Part shown: positions 7,989 to 17,152 of the stretch, piece after piece
Layout: each line of letters opens with the position of its first letter
How positions within the stretch are numbered: position 1 is the first letter of the stretch
NCBI GenBank assembly: GCA_018970765.1
Contig: JAGWVT010000014.1
Span: 1 to 45,569, forward strand
Origin: Actinomycetales bacterium
GTDB lineage: Bacteria > Actinomycetota > Actinomycetes > S36-B12
Direction of reading: 5' to 3'
DNA length: 45,569 bases
Notes under the pieces: generated by a model
Databases searched by the model: none
The model's input: the letters and a program-made list of their open reading frames with translations, nothing else
What the model was told of the DNA's origin: nothing
Program-made: the position numbers and the translations under genes

Positions 7989-8507
7989 ATGGCTAACCGT
8001 ACCTACAACCAGTTCGCAGGCACGCTTGAGCGCAAGGTCGTCAAGCTGTTCGCCAAGATCATCTACGACGCCGGCGCTCCCGTGCTGGTGACGCAGGAGA
8101 TCATCAACGCCGGAACGTCGCCGGTCACCGTCAATCCTTCGCAGGGCATTCAGTCGCTTGTGGATGATTCTGCTGGCGTTTTTACGCTTGTGCTTGGCGC
8201 CAACAATGGTGGCACGCAGACTGCCATCGGCAGCAGCACGACGCTGTTCACGACCGTGGGCGCAGGTGTTCCGACGTACGATCCGTACGTTCGGCTGCTT
8301 GATGCGCAGGTGTGCAGCGTTGGTTCGCTTGGCGGGTCGACCAACAACCCTATCAGCGCAATCGTGAGCGTTGATAACGTCAACGGTGCATCCGGCAATC
8401 CGTCGCTCCAGTTCACGCTGATTACGACCGGCGGCGCGGGCGTTGATCCGGCTGATGGCCAGATTGCTCTCGTCGAGATCACGCTGTCTAACACGACCGC
8501 GTACTAA
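7989..8507 (+). CDS. Probable head decoration or structural protein
   Basis: A 172-residue protein with AGGAGG 5 bases before its ATG. The N-terminal 30 residues are helical and basic (FAGTLERKVVKLFAKI); the rest is Gly/Thr/Ser/Val-rich with alternating hydrophobic residues, consistent with a beta-sandwich. Its position directly after the major capsid gene fits a decoration or minor head protein. Family not recognised. Confidence 0.7.
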   Translation: MANRTYNQFAGTLERKVVKLFAKIIYDAGAPVLVTQEIINAGTSPVTVNPSQGIQSLVDDSAGVFTLVLGANNGGTQTAIGSSTTLFTTVGAGVPTYDPYVRLLDAQVCSVGSLGGSTNNPISAIVSVDNVNGASGNPSLQFTLITTGGAGVDPADGQIALVEITLSNTTAY

Positions 8508-8519
8508 CCGGAGGCTGTC

Positions 8520-8798
8520 ATGGTTCACGATGACAAGGCTGCGGTTGCGATCATCCTTGGGAAGATGAAGCCCAAGGGCAAGCCCGAGATGAAGCCCGAG
8601 CACGGCGACGGCGAGGTGGGTCACGGTCACGCGATGAAGGCGTGCGCTGAGGACTTGCTGGAGTCGATCAAGGCGGGCGACGCTGACGGCGTGGCTGCTG
8701 CACTGATGTCGGCCTTCCACATTGCGGACGCGATGCCGCACATGGAGGGTGTGCACGAGGACATCGGTGAAGAGTCTGAGGACGAGAGCGAGTACTAG
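8520..8798 (+). CDS. Small acidic head-cluster protein
   Basis: A 92-residue protein with a Lys/Pro/His-rich linker (MKPKGKPEMKPEHGDGE), a compact helical part (CAEDLLESIKAGDADGVAAALMSAFHIAD) and a very acidic tail (EESEDESEY). Proteins with the EDLLxAIKxxDxxGVAxAL pattern are often encoded next to capsid genes, from memory, with no established role. A GGAGG precedes the ATG by 6 bases. Confidence 0.7.
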   Translation: MVHDDKAAVAIILGKMKPKGKPEMKPEHGDGEVGHGHAMKACAEDLLESIKAGDADGVAAALMSAFHIADAMPHMEGVHEDIGEESEDESEY

Positions 8799-8817
8799 GC
8801 TCTTGTGCTAGTGTGGT

Positions 8818-8848
8818 GGGGGCGCTCTGGTGTGAGCCAGGGCGTCCC
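8818..8848 (+). terminator. Intergenic hairpin between head and connector genes
   Basis: A 12-bp stem (GGGGCGCTCTGG with CCAGGGCGTCCC, one G-T and one T-G pair) and a 6-base loop. There is no T-run, so it is more likely an mRNA-processing or attenuating structure. It shares the GGCG/CTCTGG core with the hairpin after the capsid gene, suggesting a duplicated regulatory element. Confidence 0.5.
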
Positions 8849-8870
8849 TGCTACGCACTAGGAGGTCCGC

Positions 8871-9884
8871 ATGGCGATCTACCCGAAGATGAACCTTGAG
8901 CAGCTTCGGGTCGCCAGCCGCCAGCGTGCGGACATGGTCAACTCGACGTTTGTGTCGGACTCTGAGTTGAACAGCTACATCAACGCTTCGTACTATGAGT
9001 TGTACGACCTGTTGGTGCAGAAGTACGGCAACGACTACTACATGACGCAGTACTCGTTCCAGTTGCAGGGGAACGTGTCTCGGTACGACTTGCCGCCTGA
9101 CTTTTTCAAGTTGCTGGGCGTGGATTTGCAGATCAGCGCAGGCCCTGACGGGTATGTGTCGCTGCGTCCGTTCACGCTGGCAGAGCGCAACCGGTACTCC
9201 ACCGCCAACGTGCAAACGTGGATCGGTGTGACGAACCTGCGCTACCGGATCAGCGCCAACAAGCTTTGGTTTACGCCGTCGCCACAGACGGGGCAGACGA
9301 TCCGCATCTGGTACGTTCCTCGCCTTGCGCAGTTGATCGACGACACGACGCTGACTGTCGCTGGTCCGATTGCGGGTGACTACATCACCATTGGCGCAAC
9401 GACGCTGACCGCCGGAACGCAGTGGACGATTGGCGGCAACAATACGGCGACGGCTGCGAGCATCGCCTCTGCCATCAACGCGGCCAACATCGTGGATGTG
9501 TCGGCCACCAGCAACGGTCCCGTGGTGACGCTAGTGCAAGATGACCCTGCGGACCTGGCGCTGACCGTGGGCGGCTCAACGCCGCTCGGCGCTTCGACGC
9601 GGCTTCAGTTCTCGTCGTCGATTCTCAGCAACGGCTCGCAGGTCGCTGACGGCATCAGTGGCTGGCTTGAGTATGTTGTCACCGATGCGGCTATCAAGAT
9701 GATGCAGAAGGAGGAGTCCGACACGTCGGTGCTTCAACTGCAAAAGGCCGCGCTCATCAAGCGCATTGAGGCTGCTGCGGAGAACCGCGACGCCGGCTCG
9801 CCCGCGACGATTGCCGACGTGCAGTGGACGAACGGCACCTGGCCGTTTGGTAACGGGTTTGGCGGCGGCGGCGGTATCCCGTAA
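8871..9884 (+). CDS. Head-tail adaptor (gp4-like) with an inserted beta domain
   Basis: A 337-residue protein. The N-terminus (MNLEQLRVASRQRADM then a helical SELNSYINASYYELYDLL) and the late helix (WLEYVVTDAAIKMMQKEESD) resemble the helical core of podovirus gp4-type adaptors that dock under the portal. Between them, about residues 160-245, lies an independent Gly/Thr/Ala-rich beta unit (ITIGATTLTAG then TAASIASAINA) seen in other phage virion proteins. AGGAGG precedes the ATG. It overlaps the next gene by one base (TAATG). Confidence 0.75.
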   Translation: MAIYPKMNLEQLRVASRQRADMVNSTFVSDSELNSYINASYYELYDLLVQKYGNDYYMTQYSFQLQGNVSRYDLPPDFFKLLGVDLQISAGPDGYVSLRPFTLAERNRYSTANVQTWIGVTNLRYRISANKLWFTPSPQTGQTIRIWYVPRLAQLIDDTTLTVAGPIAGDYITIGATTLTAGTQWTIGGNNTATAASIASAINAANIVDVSATSNGPVVTLVQDDPADLALTVGGSTPLGASTRLQFSSSILSNGSQVADGISGWLEYVVTDAAIKMMQKEESDTSVLQLQKAALIKRIEAAAENRDAGSPATIADVQWTNGTWPFGNGFGGGGGIP

Positions 9885-11500
9885 TGCCGACCGTCAAGCA
9901 GCTCTCCCGCATCTTCAGTGACGACAACTCACTGAACCGCTTGCAGGATCAGCTTGCTTCCGCGTTGAACCCGATCTTGCGTAACGTGCAAGGCGACCTG
10001 AGCGGGCCGCTCGAGAGCCCCAGTGTCGTTGCGCTGCAAGGTCGAGCGGTGTCGTCGGTTGCCCCGGCGACCGGGAACGCGCTCATCTGGACCGGCTCGC
10101 AGTGGGCGCCTGGAACCGCAGGCGGCGGCGGCTTCATCACGAGCGTGCTGCCTCCACTGGTTGTTGTGTCCGGTGTGCTGTCGATCCCGCAGGCCAACGC
10201 AACCACTGACGGCTACCTGTCGGCGGCTGATTGGGTCACGTTCAACAGCAAGATCAGCGGCGTGACGGCGACATCGCCCCTGTCGGCTACCGGCACCTCG
10301 ACGCGCAACATCGCGTTGACGGGCGTCGTGGCAGCGGCAAACGGCGGCACGGGACTCTCGAGCCCGGGCACGGTTGGCTATGTGCTGACCAGCACTGGCA
10401 CCGGATGGACGAGTTCTGCCGTTCCCGGTGGCACGCCTAGCGGTCCCGCTGGTGGCGTGCTCGGCTACACTGCCAGCACCTATCCCAATCCCAACGGACT
10501 TGCGGCGGTAACCTTTGGCATCCCCGGCGAGGGACACATCCCTGTTCGCTATGGCGCGGACACGTTTGGCAATCCTGTCACGACGATTTTTCAGCAAGAT
10601 GACAGTGTTTATGTGCAGAACAACGTCAACCGCAGCATCGGGATGCGAGCCGGCAAGGCGCTGACGGGACAGTTTGGGACCAACGTCATCGGCGGCGACA
10701 TCACGCTCAAGGGCGGGATTGGCGCGACTAACTACTCCGGTGGCGGCGGTGGCGCAGCGTATCTGCTCGGCGGCGATGGTGGCGGCGGCAGCTGGCCTGG
10801 CGGCGCGGCGCTCGTGCAAGGCGGCATCGGTGCGTCAACTGATGGCGTTGGCGGCGCAGCAGAGGTCGTTGGCGGTACTGGGCAGGGCACGGGCGATGGC
10901 GGCGTAGCAAGGCTCAAGGGTGGCTTTGCGGGTCCGAGCGCAGCGGCTGGCGGGAATGCCTACGTCGAGGGCGGCAGTGGTGGCGCTGGTCGCAACGGTG
11001 GTGATGTCTACATCCTTGGTGGTGCTAACCAACTGACGAATGCTACCGGTGGCGATGTCACGATCCGAGGTGGCGACGGCACGACTGACGGCACCGTGTT
11101 TATCGGTGACACCGTTACGGCGGCTGTGAAGCTCGCGACAACGAGCATCAAGACGCACATCAACGGGCCGACACGCCTTACGCCCAAGGCTACGCAGACG
11201 ATTACGGCTGCGACTGATGACTTTGATCCGACGACAACCTACCTGCCGTTTGATGTCAGCGGAGGCAACTACACGCTGACCTCGACGCCGACCATATTGA
11301 CCGCCAACGCTGTAGCAGGGCAGATCGTGATCCTGCACAACATCGGCACCACCAACCACATCAAGGTTGATCGCGGCACTGGGCAGGCGTTGTCGCTTGC
11401 GGCTCCAACACAAACCATCAATCCCGGCGGCTCAATGGTGCTAGTGTTTGACGGTTCTTATTGGAACGAGATCGCGCACATCACGGCCACCAGCGTTTAG
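9884..11500 (+). CDS. Tail fibre/spike-like protein, Gly-rich
   Basis: A 538-residue protein. The N-terminal third has fibre-type repeats known from many phages and adhesins (TTDGYLSAADWVTFNSK; AANGGTGLSSPGTVGYVL). The middle (about 270-400) is a run of Gly-Gly turns spaced 8-15 residues apart (VIGGDITLKGG, YLLGGDGGGG, VVGGTGQGTGDGG), consistent with a beta-helix. The C-terminus is a small beta domain (TPTILTANAVAGQIVIL...GSYWNEI). Probably a trimeric fibre or spike that contacts the host; receptor unknown. Confidence 0.75.
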   Translation: MPTVKQLSRIFSDDNSLNRLQDQLASALNPILRNVQGDLSGPLESPSVVALQGRAVSSVAPATGNALIWTGSQWAPGTAGGGGFITSVLPPLVVVSGVLSIPQANATTDGYLSAADWVTFNSKISGVTATSPLSATGTSTRNIALTGVVAAANGGTGLSSPGTVGYVLTSTGTGWTSSAVPGGTPSGPAGGVLGYTASTYPNPNGLAAVTFGIPGEGHIPVRYGADTFGNPVTTIFQQDDSVYVQNNVNRSIGMRAGKALTGQFGTNVIGGDITLKGGIGATNYSGGGGGAAYLLGGDGGGGSWPGGAALVQGGIGASTDGVGGAAEVVGGTGQGTGDGGVARLKGGFAGPSAAAGGNAYVEGGSGGAGRNGGDVYILGGANQLTNATGGDVTIRGGDGTTDGTVFIGDTVTAAVKLATTSIKTHINGPTRLTPKATQTITAATDDFDPTTTYLPFDVSGGNYTLTSTPTILTANAVAGQIVILHNIGTTNHIKVDRGTGQALSLAAPTQTINPGGSMVLVFDGSYWNEIAHITATSV

Positions 11501-11509
11501 GAGTAGAGG

Positions 11510-12577
11510 ATGACGACGCCCAACATGAACCTGACCCTGCCGGTGGTGTCGCAGACGCCGGGACCGACGTGGGCTAGTGACATCAACGCCGACCTGTCGG
11601 TGATCGACGAGCACAACCACACGAGCGGCAAGGGCGCTCTGGTGCCCGTGGCTGGTCTGGACATCAACTCCGACCTTTCGCTCGCGACGCACGCGCTGAC
11701 CGATGTCACCAAGGCTGTGCTGCTGGATCAGCTTTTGGTGCTGACGGCTAATGCGGTGTATGCGGTAGGCGGCGACCTCTACTGGACAAATGGCAGCGGT
11801 CAAGCCGTACAGATCACCAGCGGAAATACGATTGCCGTTGGAGCCACCGGTAATATTGGCGGTCTACCTAGCGGCGTAGCCGCTGTTGATTATGATGATT
11901 TGGTTTTTGCTTATAGGTTTAAGGATTCTGTTGGAGCAAACGCCGGCATTGTTGTTGGGCCTGTTGTCTCAAACAGGGTGACAATTGACTCGGTCAGCAT
12001 TGATACCCCTGTCGGAGTTTCAACATATCAGCTGACGGTTGCGTCGGCGTTGCCTGTAAACACGTCGTTTTTGACTTGCACAAGCACCGGCCAGATTGGC
12101 TACACGTCGCAGACCAATGGCGTGACAAGGCCAATGTTGTCCGTGGTTGGTCAACAGATTTCCACGTTCACCAGCAATACCGTTACCGGCGCTGGCAACA
12201 TGTTGCTGCCGATTACGATTCAAACCACCGGTCGTCCGGTGTTTGTGGGTTTCACCAATGCGGTTGGCGATGCTCAAGCAAACACCATCTCGCTTGACGA
12301 CACGTCCGGCGCCAACTTTGTGAATGCTACCGTTGCTGTGGCGATCTCTAGCGCATCGCCTCCTCCTGGTTTTACTGCCGGCAACTATTTGAAAAACAAG
12401 ATTTCTGGATATGTTTCAGCTACATCGTCTCCTGTGCAGGTGCCTGCGTCATCGATCTCAGGGATTGTTGTTCTGCCAGCAGGAACCTATACGATGCAGT
12501 GTGTTTTAACTGCCCTAACCGGAACCGGATCGCCTCAGTTCAGCATGACCGGAAGTCTTTTTGCTTATGAGTTGTAG
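11510..12577 (+). CDS. Tail fibre protein
   Basis: A 355-residue protein. Its N-terminus (LPVVSQTPGPTWASDINADL then a SVIDEHNHTSGKG segment) is the familiar attachment segment of phage fibres. From about 11820 the base composition drops toward 50% GC with many T- or A-ending codons, unlike its neighbours, which suggests that the receptor-binding half was acquired separately. A GAGTAGAGG ribosome-binding region precedes the ATG. Confidence 0.75.
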   Translation: MTTPNMNLTLPVVSQTPGPTWASDINADLSVIDEHNHTSGKGALVPVAGLDINSDLSLATHALTDVTKAVLLDQLLVLTANAVYAVGGDLYWTNGSGQAVQITSGNTIAVGATGNIGGLPSGVAAVDYDDLVFAYRFKDSVGANAGIVVGPVVSNRVTIDSVSIDTPVGVSTYQLTVASALPVNTSFLTCTSTGQIGYTSQTNGVTRPMLSVVGQQISTFTSNTVTGAGNMLLPITIQTTGRPVFVGFTNAVGDAQANTISLDDTSGANFVNATVAVAISSASPPPGFTAGNYLKNKISGYVSATSSPVQVPASSISGIVVLPAGTYTMQCVLTALTGTGSPQFSMTGSLFAYEL

Positions 12578-12586
12578 GAGACAACG

Positions 12587-15500
12587 ATGCTCAACCGGCA
12601 GAACATCGTCGTCCCGCTTGCGCAGGGCGTAGACACCAAGAGCGATCCCAAGCAAGTTGAGGCCGGCAAGCTTCTTGAGCTTGAAAACGGCGTCTTTACC
12701 AAGTTGCGCTCCATCCAGAAACGCGATGGCACGGTGTCGCTCGGGCAGTCGGTGCTTGGCGGTACCGGCGCAACCATCAGTAACGGCGTCGGACTCGCGA
12801 CCTACGGCACTGAGTTGCTCGAGGCGGATGGCGAACGCCTTTACAGCTACGACAACGCCAACGACGGCTGGATTGACAAGGCCGCTTACGTTCCGGCGCT
12901 GGTTACTGCGTCGTCGGTCTGCAAGGACACCTACAACCAAACGCATGCGGATGGCGTGACCTCGGTTGGCGGGCTCCAGGCTTATGCATGGGAGGACTCG
13001 CAGACCGCCGGCTCAGTGCGATACGCAATCATCGACGGCGAGACTCGGCAGACCGTTGTGCCATCCACGCTGTTGTCGTCGCAGGCAAGCAAGCCTCGCG
13101 TTCTGACCAGCGACACGCACTTCCTGATCTACTACGTCAACACCGGACTCAACGCGCTGATGTTGGCGCAGATCCCGCTGTCTGCTCCGCTAGCTGCTCC
13201 GGTCATCACGCAGTTGACCGCCTTTGGCGCAAGCGACAGCGCCCTGTCGTCGTCGTCCGCCAACTACGATGCGTGCCTGTATGACGTGTCGTCGGCGCAG
13301 CGCCTTGTGCTGATTGCGTTCAACAACGCCAACGCGCAGACTACCGTGCGGCTTTACAACCTGTTTTTCCCTGCAACGCAAGTGTTCCAAGATGTGATTC
13401 CGTACATCTCACGATCCATTTGCGTGTTCCCTGCTAACACTTCATCGGCGGGAACGCAGGCCCCGGCCGTGGTGTATTCCACCGACTCAGGCTCTGCGCC
13501 CTACACGCAGACGATCCAATTTACCGCGTACAGCCCAAGCTGGATGTCGTCCACGTCTGGTGTCATCGCCACCGGCCTTGAGTACCAGCAGGCTCGAGCG
13601 ATCACGGCGGTCAACAATCAGCCTGACGGCACCATCGGCTTTGACGTGTTCTACGCTGATTGCGACACCTATCCTGCTCTGACGAACAAAGCGGTGGTGG
13701 ACTACACCTACACCGTCACTAGTAACAGCCTTTGGCAGCGTCGAGTGGCGCCGGTTGGCAAGGCGTTCCGGTACAACGAGCACACCTACGTTCCGGTTGT
13801 GTTCTTTCAGCCGAGCGTCACGGATGACTTTTCCATCTCCGGACCCAACGGCTACAGCGTATTCGGCACGATCCCGCTTCAGTCTTGTTACTTCCTGATG
13901 GATGGTGACGGCAAGATTGTAGCCAAGGCATTTTCTGGCTCGCTTGCCGCGAACACACCTTGTGCGTACACGCCTTCTGCCCTTGGGCAGATCACGTCGT
14001 TCAATACGACAACCGGCGTCGCAACGCTTGCTACTGCCGGTGACTACGCCAACTTCTCCGTTGGCATGGCGGTGCAGTCACGCACCAACGGCGTGCTGGA
14101 TTACGGCATCCTCAACCCATCCGGCCCTGGGTTTGTCAACGTCGCCTATGTCGTCGGCATCAATCCGGCGGGCACTGTGACGTTTTCCAATGCCCTTGGC
14201 GGGCCTGCTGGACAGGGCTTGTCGGATTGGACGATTGCGCCGTTCTGGGCAACGTCCAGCGCGTTGTCTGAGTTGAACGTCAATCTTGTGTCGGCTCCGC
14301 TCCTGCCTGCGCCTAGCAATCCGGTTGATGCTGAGTTCCGGTTTGCGATGATCGACCAAGTCGTGGTGCAGGGCGCAATCACTGAAACGCAGACCAACGT
14401 GTCGCAGGTGACGTTTGACCTGACTGCTCCGGAGTACGCCGTCAATCACGAGGTGCTTGCCGACAACCTGCATCTTTCCGGCGGCATCTTGCAGATGTAC
14501 GACGGCGCTGGAGTCGTCGAGCACAACTTCCATCTTTATCCGGTGTTCAACGCACGCTACGCAAATCCCGGCAGCATTGACGCTGGCGTCTACAACTACA
14601 CCGTTTGCTACGAGTGGGTGGATAACCAGGGCAACATCCACCAGAGTCAGCCGGCTCCGCCCATGCAGGTGACGTTGACGGCTAACGGTCGCGTGACGTT
14701 GGATATCCAGTACCTCGCGCAGACGGCGAAGGTGGGCTCAAGGCCCGTGCAGATCATCGTGTATCGCACCGGTAATGCTGCATCTGGCTTTGGCACGATC
14801 TTCTATCGACTGAGCAGTCTGACGGCACCCAACCTCAACAGCACGACGGGAACCTACTTCTCGTTCATCGATAATACGCCGGACAGTGCGCTGGCAAAGG
14901 TTGACTCAAGCGGCAACATCACCTCGTTTGCGCCGCAGCTCTACACGCAGTTTTTGAGCACCACTGCGCCGGCTGAGGTTGATAGCCAACCTGCGCCGCC
15001 TACGGGTCTTGTGCAGTTGCATCGCAACCGCCTCTGGGTGGTCGACAGCACCAATCCGCTGAACCTTTGGTACTCCAAGTTCACCGGCCCCTCGACGCCC
15101 GTCGCGTTCAATGATTCCTACGTCAAGACCGTCGACCCTCGTGGTGGTCCGATCACGGCGCTGGCAACCGTGGATGACAAGCTGCTTGTCTTCAAAAACA
15201 ACCAGATTTTCTACATCGTCGGCCAAGGCCCTGAGAACACCGGCATCAACAACGATCTGTCCGACTCCATCCTGATCACGACCGACGCCGGATGCGTTGA
15301 TCCGAGGTCGATTGTTGGCTCACCGGTTGGCATCCTGTTCAAGAGCCGCAAGGGCATCTATCTGATCGACCGCTCGCTGGCGGTGCAGTACATCGGCGCG
15401 TCTGTTGAGGCGTACAACGCGGAGACGATCACGTCGGCGGTGCTGGCCTCCAAGCGCAACCAGGTGCGCTTCACGCTCGGTTCGGGCATCACGCTGGTCT

Positions 15501-16057
15501 ACGACTACTTTGTCCAGCAGTGGGGCGTGTTCACCAACCAGAACGCTATCGACTCGCTGGTGTGGAACGGCGACATCATGCTGTTGCGCTCCAGCGGCAA
15601 GGTGCTGCGCGAGACTGAGGGCGTCTACACCGACGACGGCCAGCCAATCCGGTTGAAGCTTGCCACCTCGTGGTTCTCGTTTGCGAACGTGCAAGGCTTT
15701 CAGCGCGTGCGTCGCGCGCAACTGCTGGGCGGCTGGAAGAGCGAGCACGACTTGAACATCAGCGTGTGCGTCGACTTTGACGACACCGTCATCCAGCAGA
15801 TCACCGTCAATCCTGCTCCGGTGACCTACTTTGGCGGAAGTTCGCCGTATGGCGCCGGCCCGTATGGCGGGACGTTTCAGCTTTACCAGTGGCGCGTTGA
15901 CCTTGCGCGACAGAAGTGTCAGGCGGTAAAGTTCATCATCGAAGATGTCCCCTCAGTGACGGGCAGCGGTGAAGGTGTGAGCTTGTCGTCGCTGGCGTTT
16001 GAGGTTGGAGCCAAGCAGGGCCTCAACAAGGTGCCTGCATCCCAGATCGTCAGCTAG
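12587..16057 (+). CDS. Large tail nozzle/stabilisation protein
   Basis: A 1156-residue protein. Its start (NIVVPLAQGVDTKSDPKQV then GKLLELENGVFTKLRSIQKRDG) matches my recollection of the large tail-stabilising proteins of marine and freshwater podoviruses, which form the distal tube in place of separate gp12-like proteins. The rest is beta-rich with WxGD and GGSSPYGAGPYGG turns near the C-terminus. No catalytic motif is evident. Placement between fibres and ejection proteins supports the call. Confidence 0.75.
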   Translation: MLNRQNIVVPLAQGVDTKSDPKQVEAGKLLELENGVFTKLRSIQKRDGTVSLGQSVLGGTGATISNGVGLATYGTELLEADGERLYSYDNANDGWIDKAAYVPALVTASSVCKDTYNQTHADGVTSVGGLQAYAWEDSQTAGSVRYAIIDGETRQTVVPSTLLSSQASKPRVLTSDTHFLIYYVNTGLNALMLAQIPLSAPLAAPVITQLTAFGASDSALSSSSANYDACLYDVSSAQRLVLIAFNNANAQTTVRLYNLFFPATQVFQDVIPYISRSICVFPANTSSAGTQAPAVVYSTDSGSAPYTQTIQFTAYSPSWMSSTSGVIATGLEYQQARAITAVNNQPDGTIGFDVFYADCDTYPALTNKAVVDYTYTVTSNSLWQRRVAPVGKAFRYNEHTYVPVVFFQPSVTDDFSISGPNGYSVFGTIPLQSCYFLMDGDGKIVAKAFSGSLAANTPCAYTPSALGQITSFNTTTGVATLATAGDYANFSVGMAVQSRTNGVLDYGILNPSGPGFVNVAYVVGINPAGTVTFSNALGGPAGQGLSDWTIAPFWATSSALSELNVNLVSAPLLPAPSNPVDAEFRFAMIDQVVVQGAITETQTNVSQVTFDLTAPEYAVNHEVLADNLHLSGGILQMYDGAGVVEHNFHLYPVFNARYANPGSIDAGVYNYTVCYEWVDNQGNIHQSQPAPPMQVTLTANGRVTLDIQYLAQTAKVGSRPVQIIVYRTGNAASGFGTIFYRLSSLTAPNLNSTTGTYFSFIDNTPDSALAKVDSSGNITSFAPQLYTQFLSTTAPAEVDSQPAPPTGLVQLHRNRLWVVDSTNPLNLWYSKFTGPSTPVAFNDSYVKTVDPRGGPITALATVDDKLLVFKNNQIFYIVGQGPENTGINNDLSDSILITTDAGCVDPRSIVGSPVGILFKSRKGIYLIDRSLAVQYIGASVEAYNAETITSAVLASKRNQVRFTLGSGITLVYDYFVQQWGVFTNQNAIDSLVWNGDIMLLRSSGKVLRETEGVYTDDGQPIRLKLATSWFSFANVQGFQRVRRAQLLGGWKSEHDLNISVCVDFDDTVIQQITVNPAPVTYFGGSSPYGAGPYGGTFQLYQWRVDLARQKCQAVKFIIEDVPSVTGSGEGVSLSSLAFEVGAKQGLNKVPASQIVS

Positions 16058-16066
16058 GAGATTTGA

Positions 16067-17149
16067 ATGGACCCGTTGACCATTGCAGGGCTTGTGGCAT
16101 CTGGCGCTAGTTTGCTGCCGTCTGTCTATCAGGCGTTCAAGGGACAGCCTGAGTACATGGACCCCACGAGTCCTGAGTACCAGCGGCGGCTCGCGGCGCT
16201 CAGGAGCCAAGTTGGTGGACCGCAGACGGGGACAGCGTTTGCCGGTGCCGAGCGCGAGACGTTTGGCGCGCTTGGTGCGTCTAAGGGCGTCGGTGCAGAG
16301 CAGGCGGCGTTGGCGGATGCACTGCGAGCGCAGGCAGAGGGGCGCGGTCTTAGCCTCGCGCAGTTGCAGTATCGGCAGGCGCTTGAGGGCGCTCAGGCGG
16401 CGGCGGCATCGCAGCTTGCGTCCGCCCGAGGGTTGTCGCCCGCCCAGGCACAGCGGTTGATGCTTCAGCAGCAGGCGGGCATGCGGGCGCAAGCGGCGTC
16501 GCAGTCGGCGCAACTCCGGTTGCAGGAGCAGATGGCAGCACAGGCGGCGCTGGGCAACCTGCTCGGGCAGCGTCGGCAGCAGGAGCTTCTTGGCGGACAG
16601 CTTGCGGCGGGTCTGTACGGCACCGCTGGCGGGCTTGGGACGCAGCAGGCGATCTCGCAGGCTGAGTTGAACCAGCGCGCCCAGCAGATGGCGATGGGTC
16701 TTGGGCAGCAAGAGCAGGCGCGTGAGACTCAAGCTGCCGGTAGTCTTACCGGGGCTGGCGCTGCCTTTGGTCAAACGCTGATTCAAGCAGGCCGAAGGTC
16801 TGGCGATGCCGGGACTACTCCTGCGGTTGCGCCCGCGACCACTCCTGCGCGCGCTCGTGGCGGCGACGCTCCTCGCGAGGTTCCCGGCAAGGCCAAGTTC
16901 AAGGGCGACACGCGGTCCAACGACACGGTGCCGGCGCTTCTGAGCCCTGGCGAGATCGTGCTGCCTCGCAGCGTGGCGCAGGCTCCGGACGCCCCGGAGA
17001 AGTCCAAGAAGTTCGTTGAGGCGATCAAGAAGCAGAAGCGCCCGTCGCCCAAGGCGTACGCGCAGGCTCTTGCACGATTGGCAGAGCTCGAGTCGCGCAT
17101 GGATGCTATGGAGGCGCTGGCCGACCTTGAGGCCGAGGAAGAGGGCTAA
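16067..17149 (+). CDS. Internal virion/ejection protein A
   Basis: A 360-residue protein with a hydrophobic start (DPLTIAGLVASGASLLPSVY), a long Ala/Gln-rich helical body and a C-terminal segment GDTRSNDTVPALLSPGEIVLP, a motif I associate with phage ejection or internal-core proteins. It is the first of three such genes in a row, paralleling the three ejection proteins of other podoviruses. AGGAG precedes the ATG by 7 bases. Confidence 0.7.
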   Translation: MDPLTIAGLVASGASLLPSVYQAFKGQPEYMDPTSPEYQRRLAALRSQVGGPQTGTAFAGAERETFGALGASKGVGAEQAALADALRAQAEGRGLSLAQLQYRQALEGAQAAAASQLASARGLSPAQAQRLMLQQQAGMRAQAASQSAQLRLQEQMAAQAALGNLLGQRRQQELLGGQLAAGLYGTAGGLGTQQAISQAELNQRAQQMAMGLGQQEQARETQAAGSLTGAGAAFGQTLIQAGRRSGDAGTTPAVAPATTPARARGGDAPREVPGKAKFKGDTRSNDTVPALLSPGEIVLPRSVAQAPDAPEKSKKFVEAIKKQKRPSPKAYAQALARLAELESRMDAMEALADLEAEEEG

Positions 17150-17152
17150 CCG

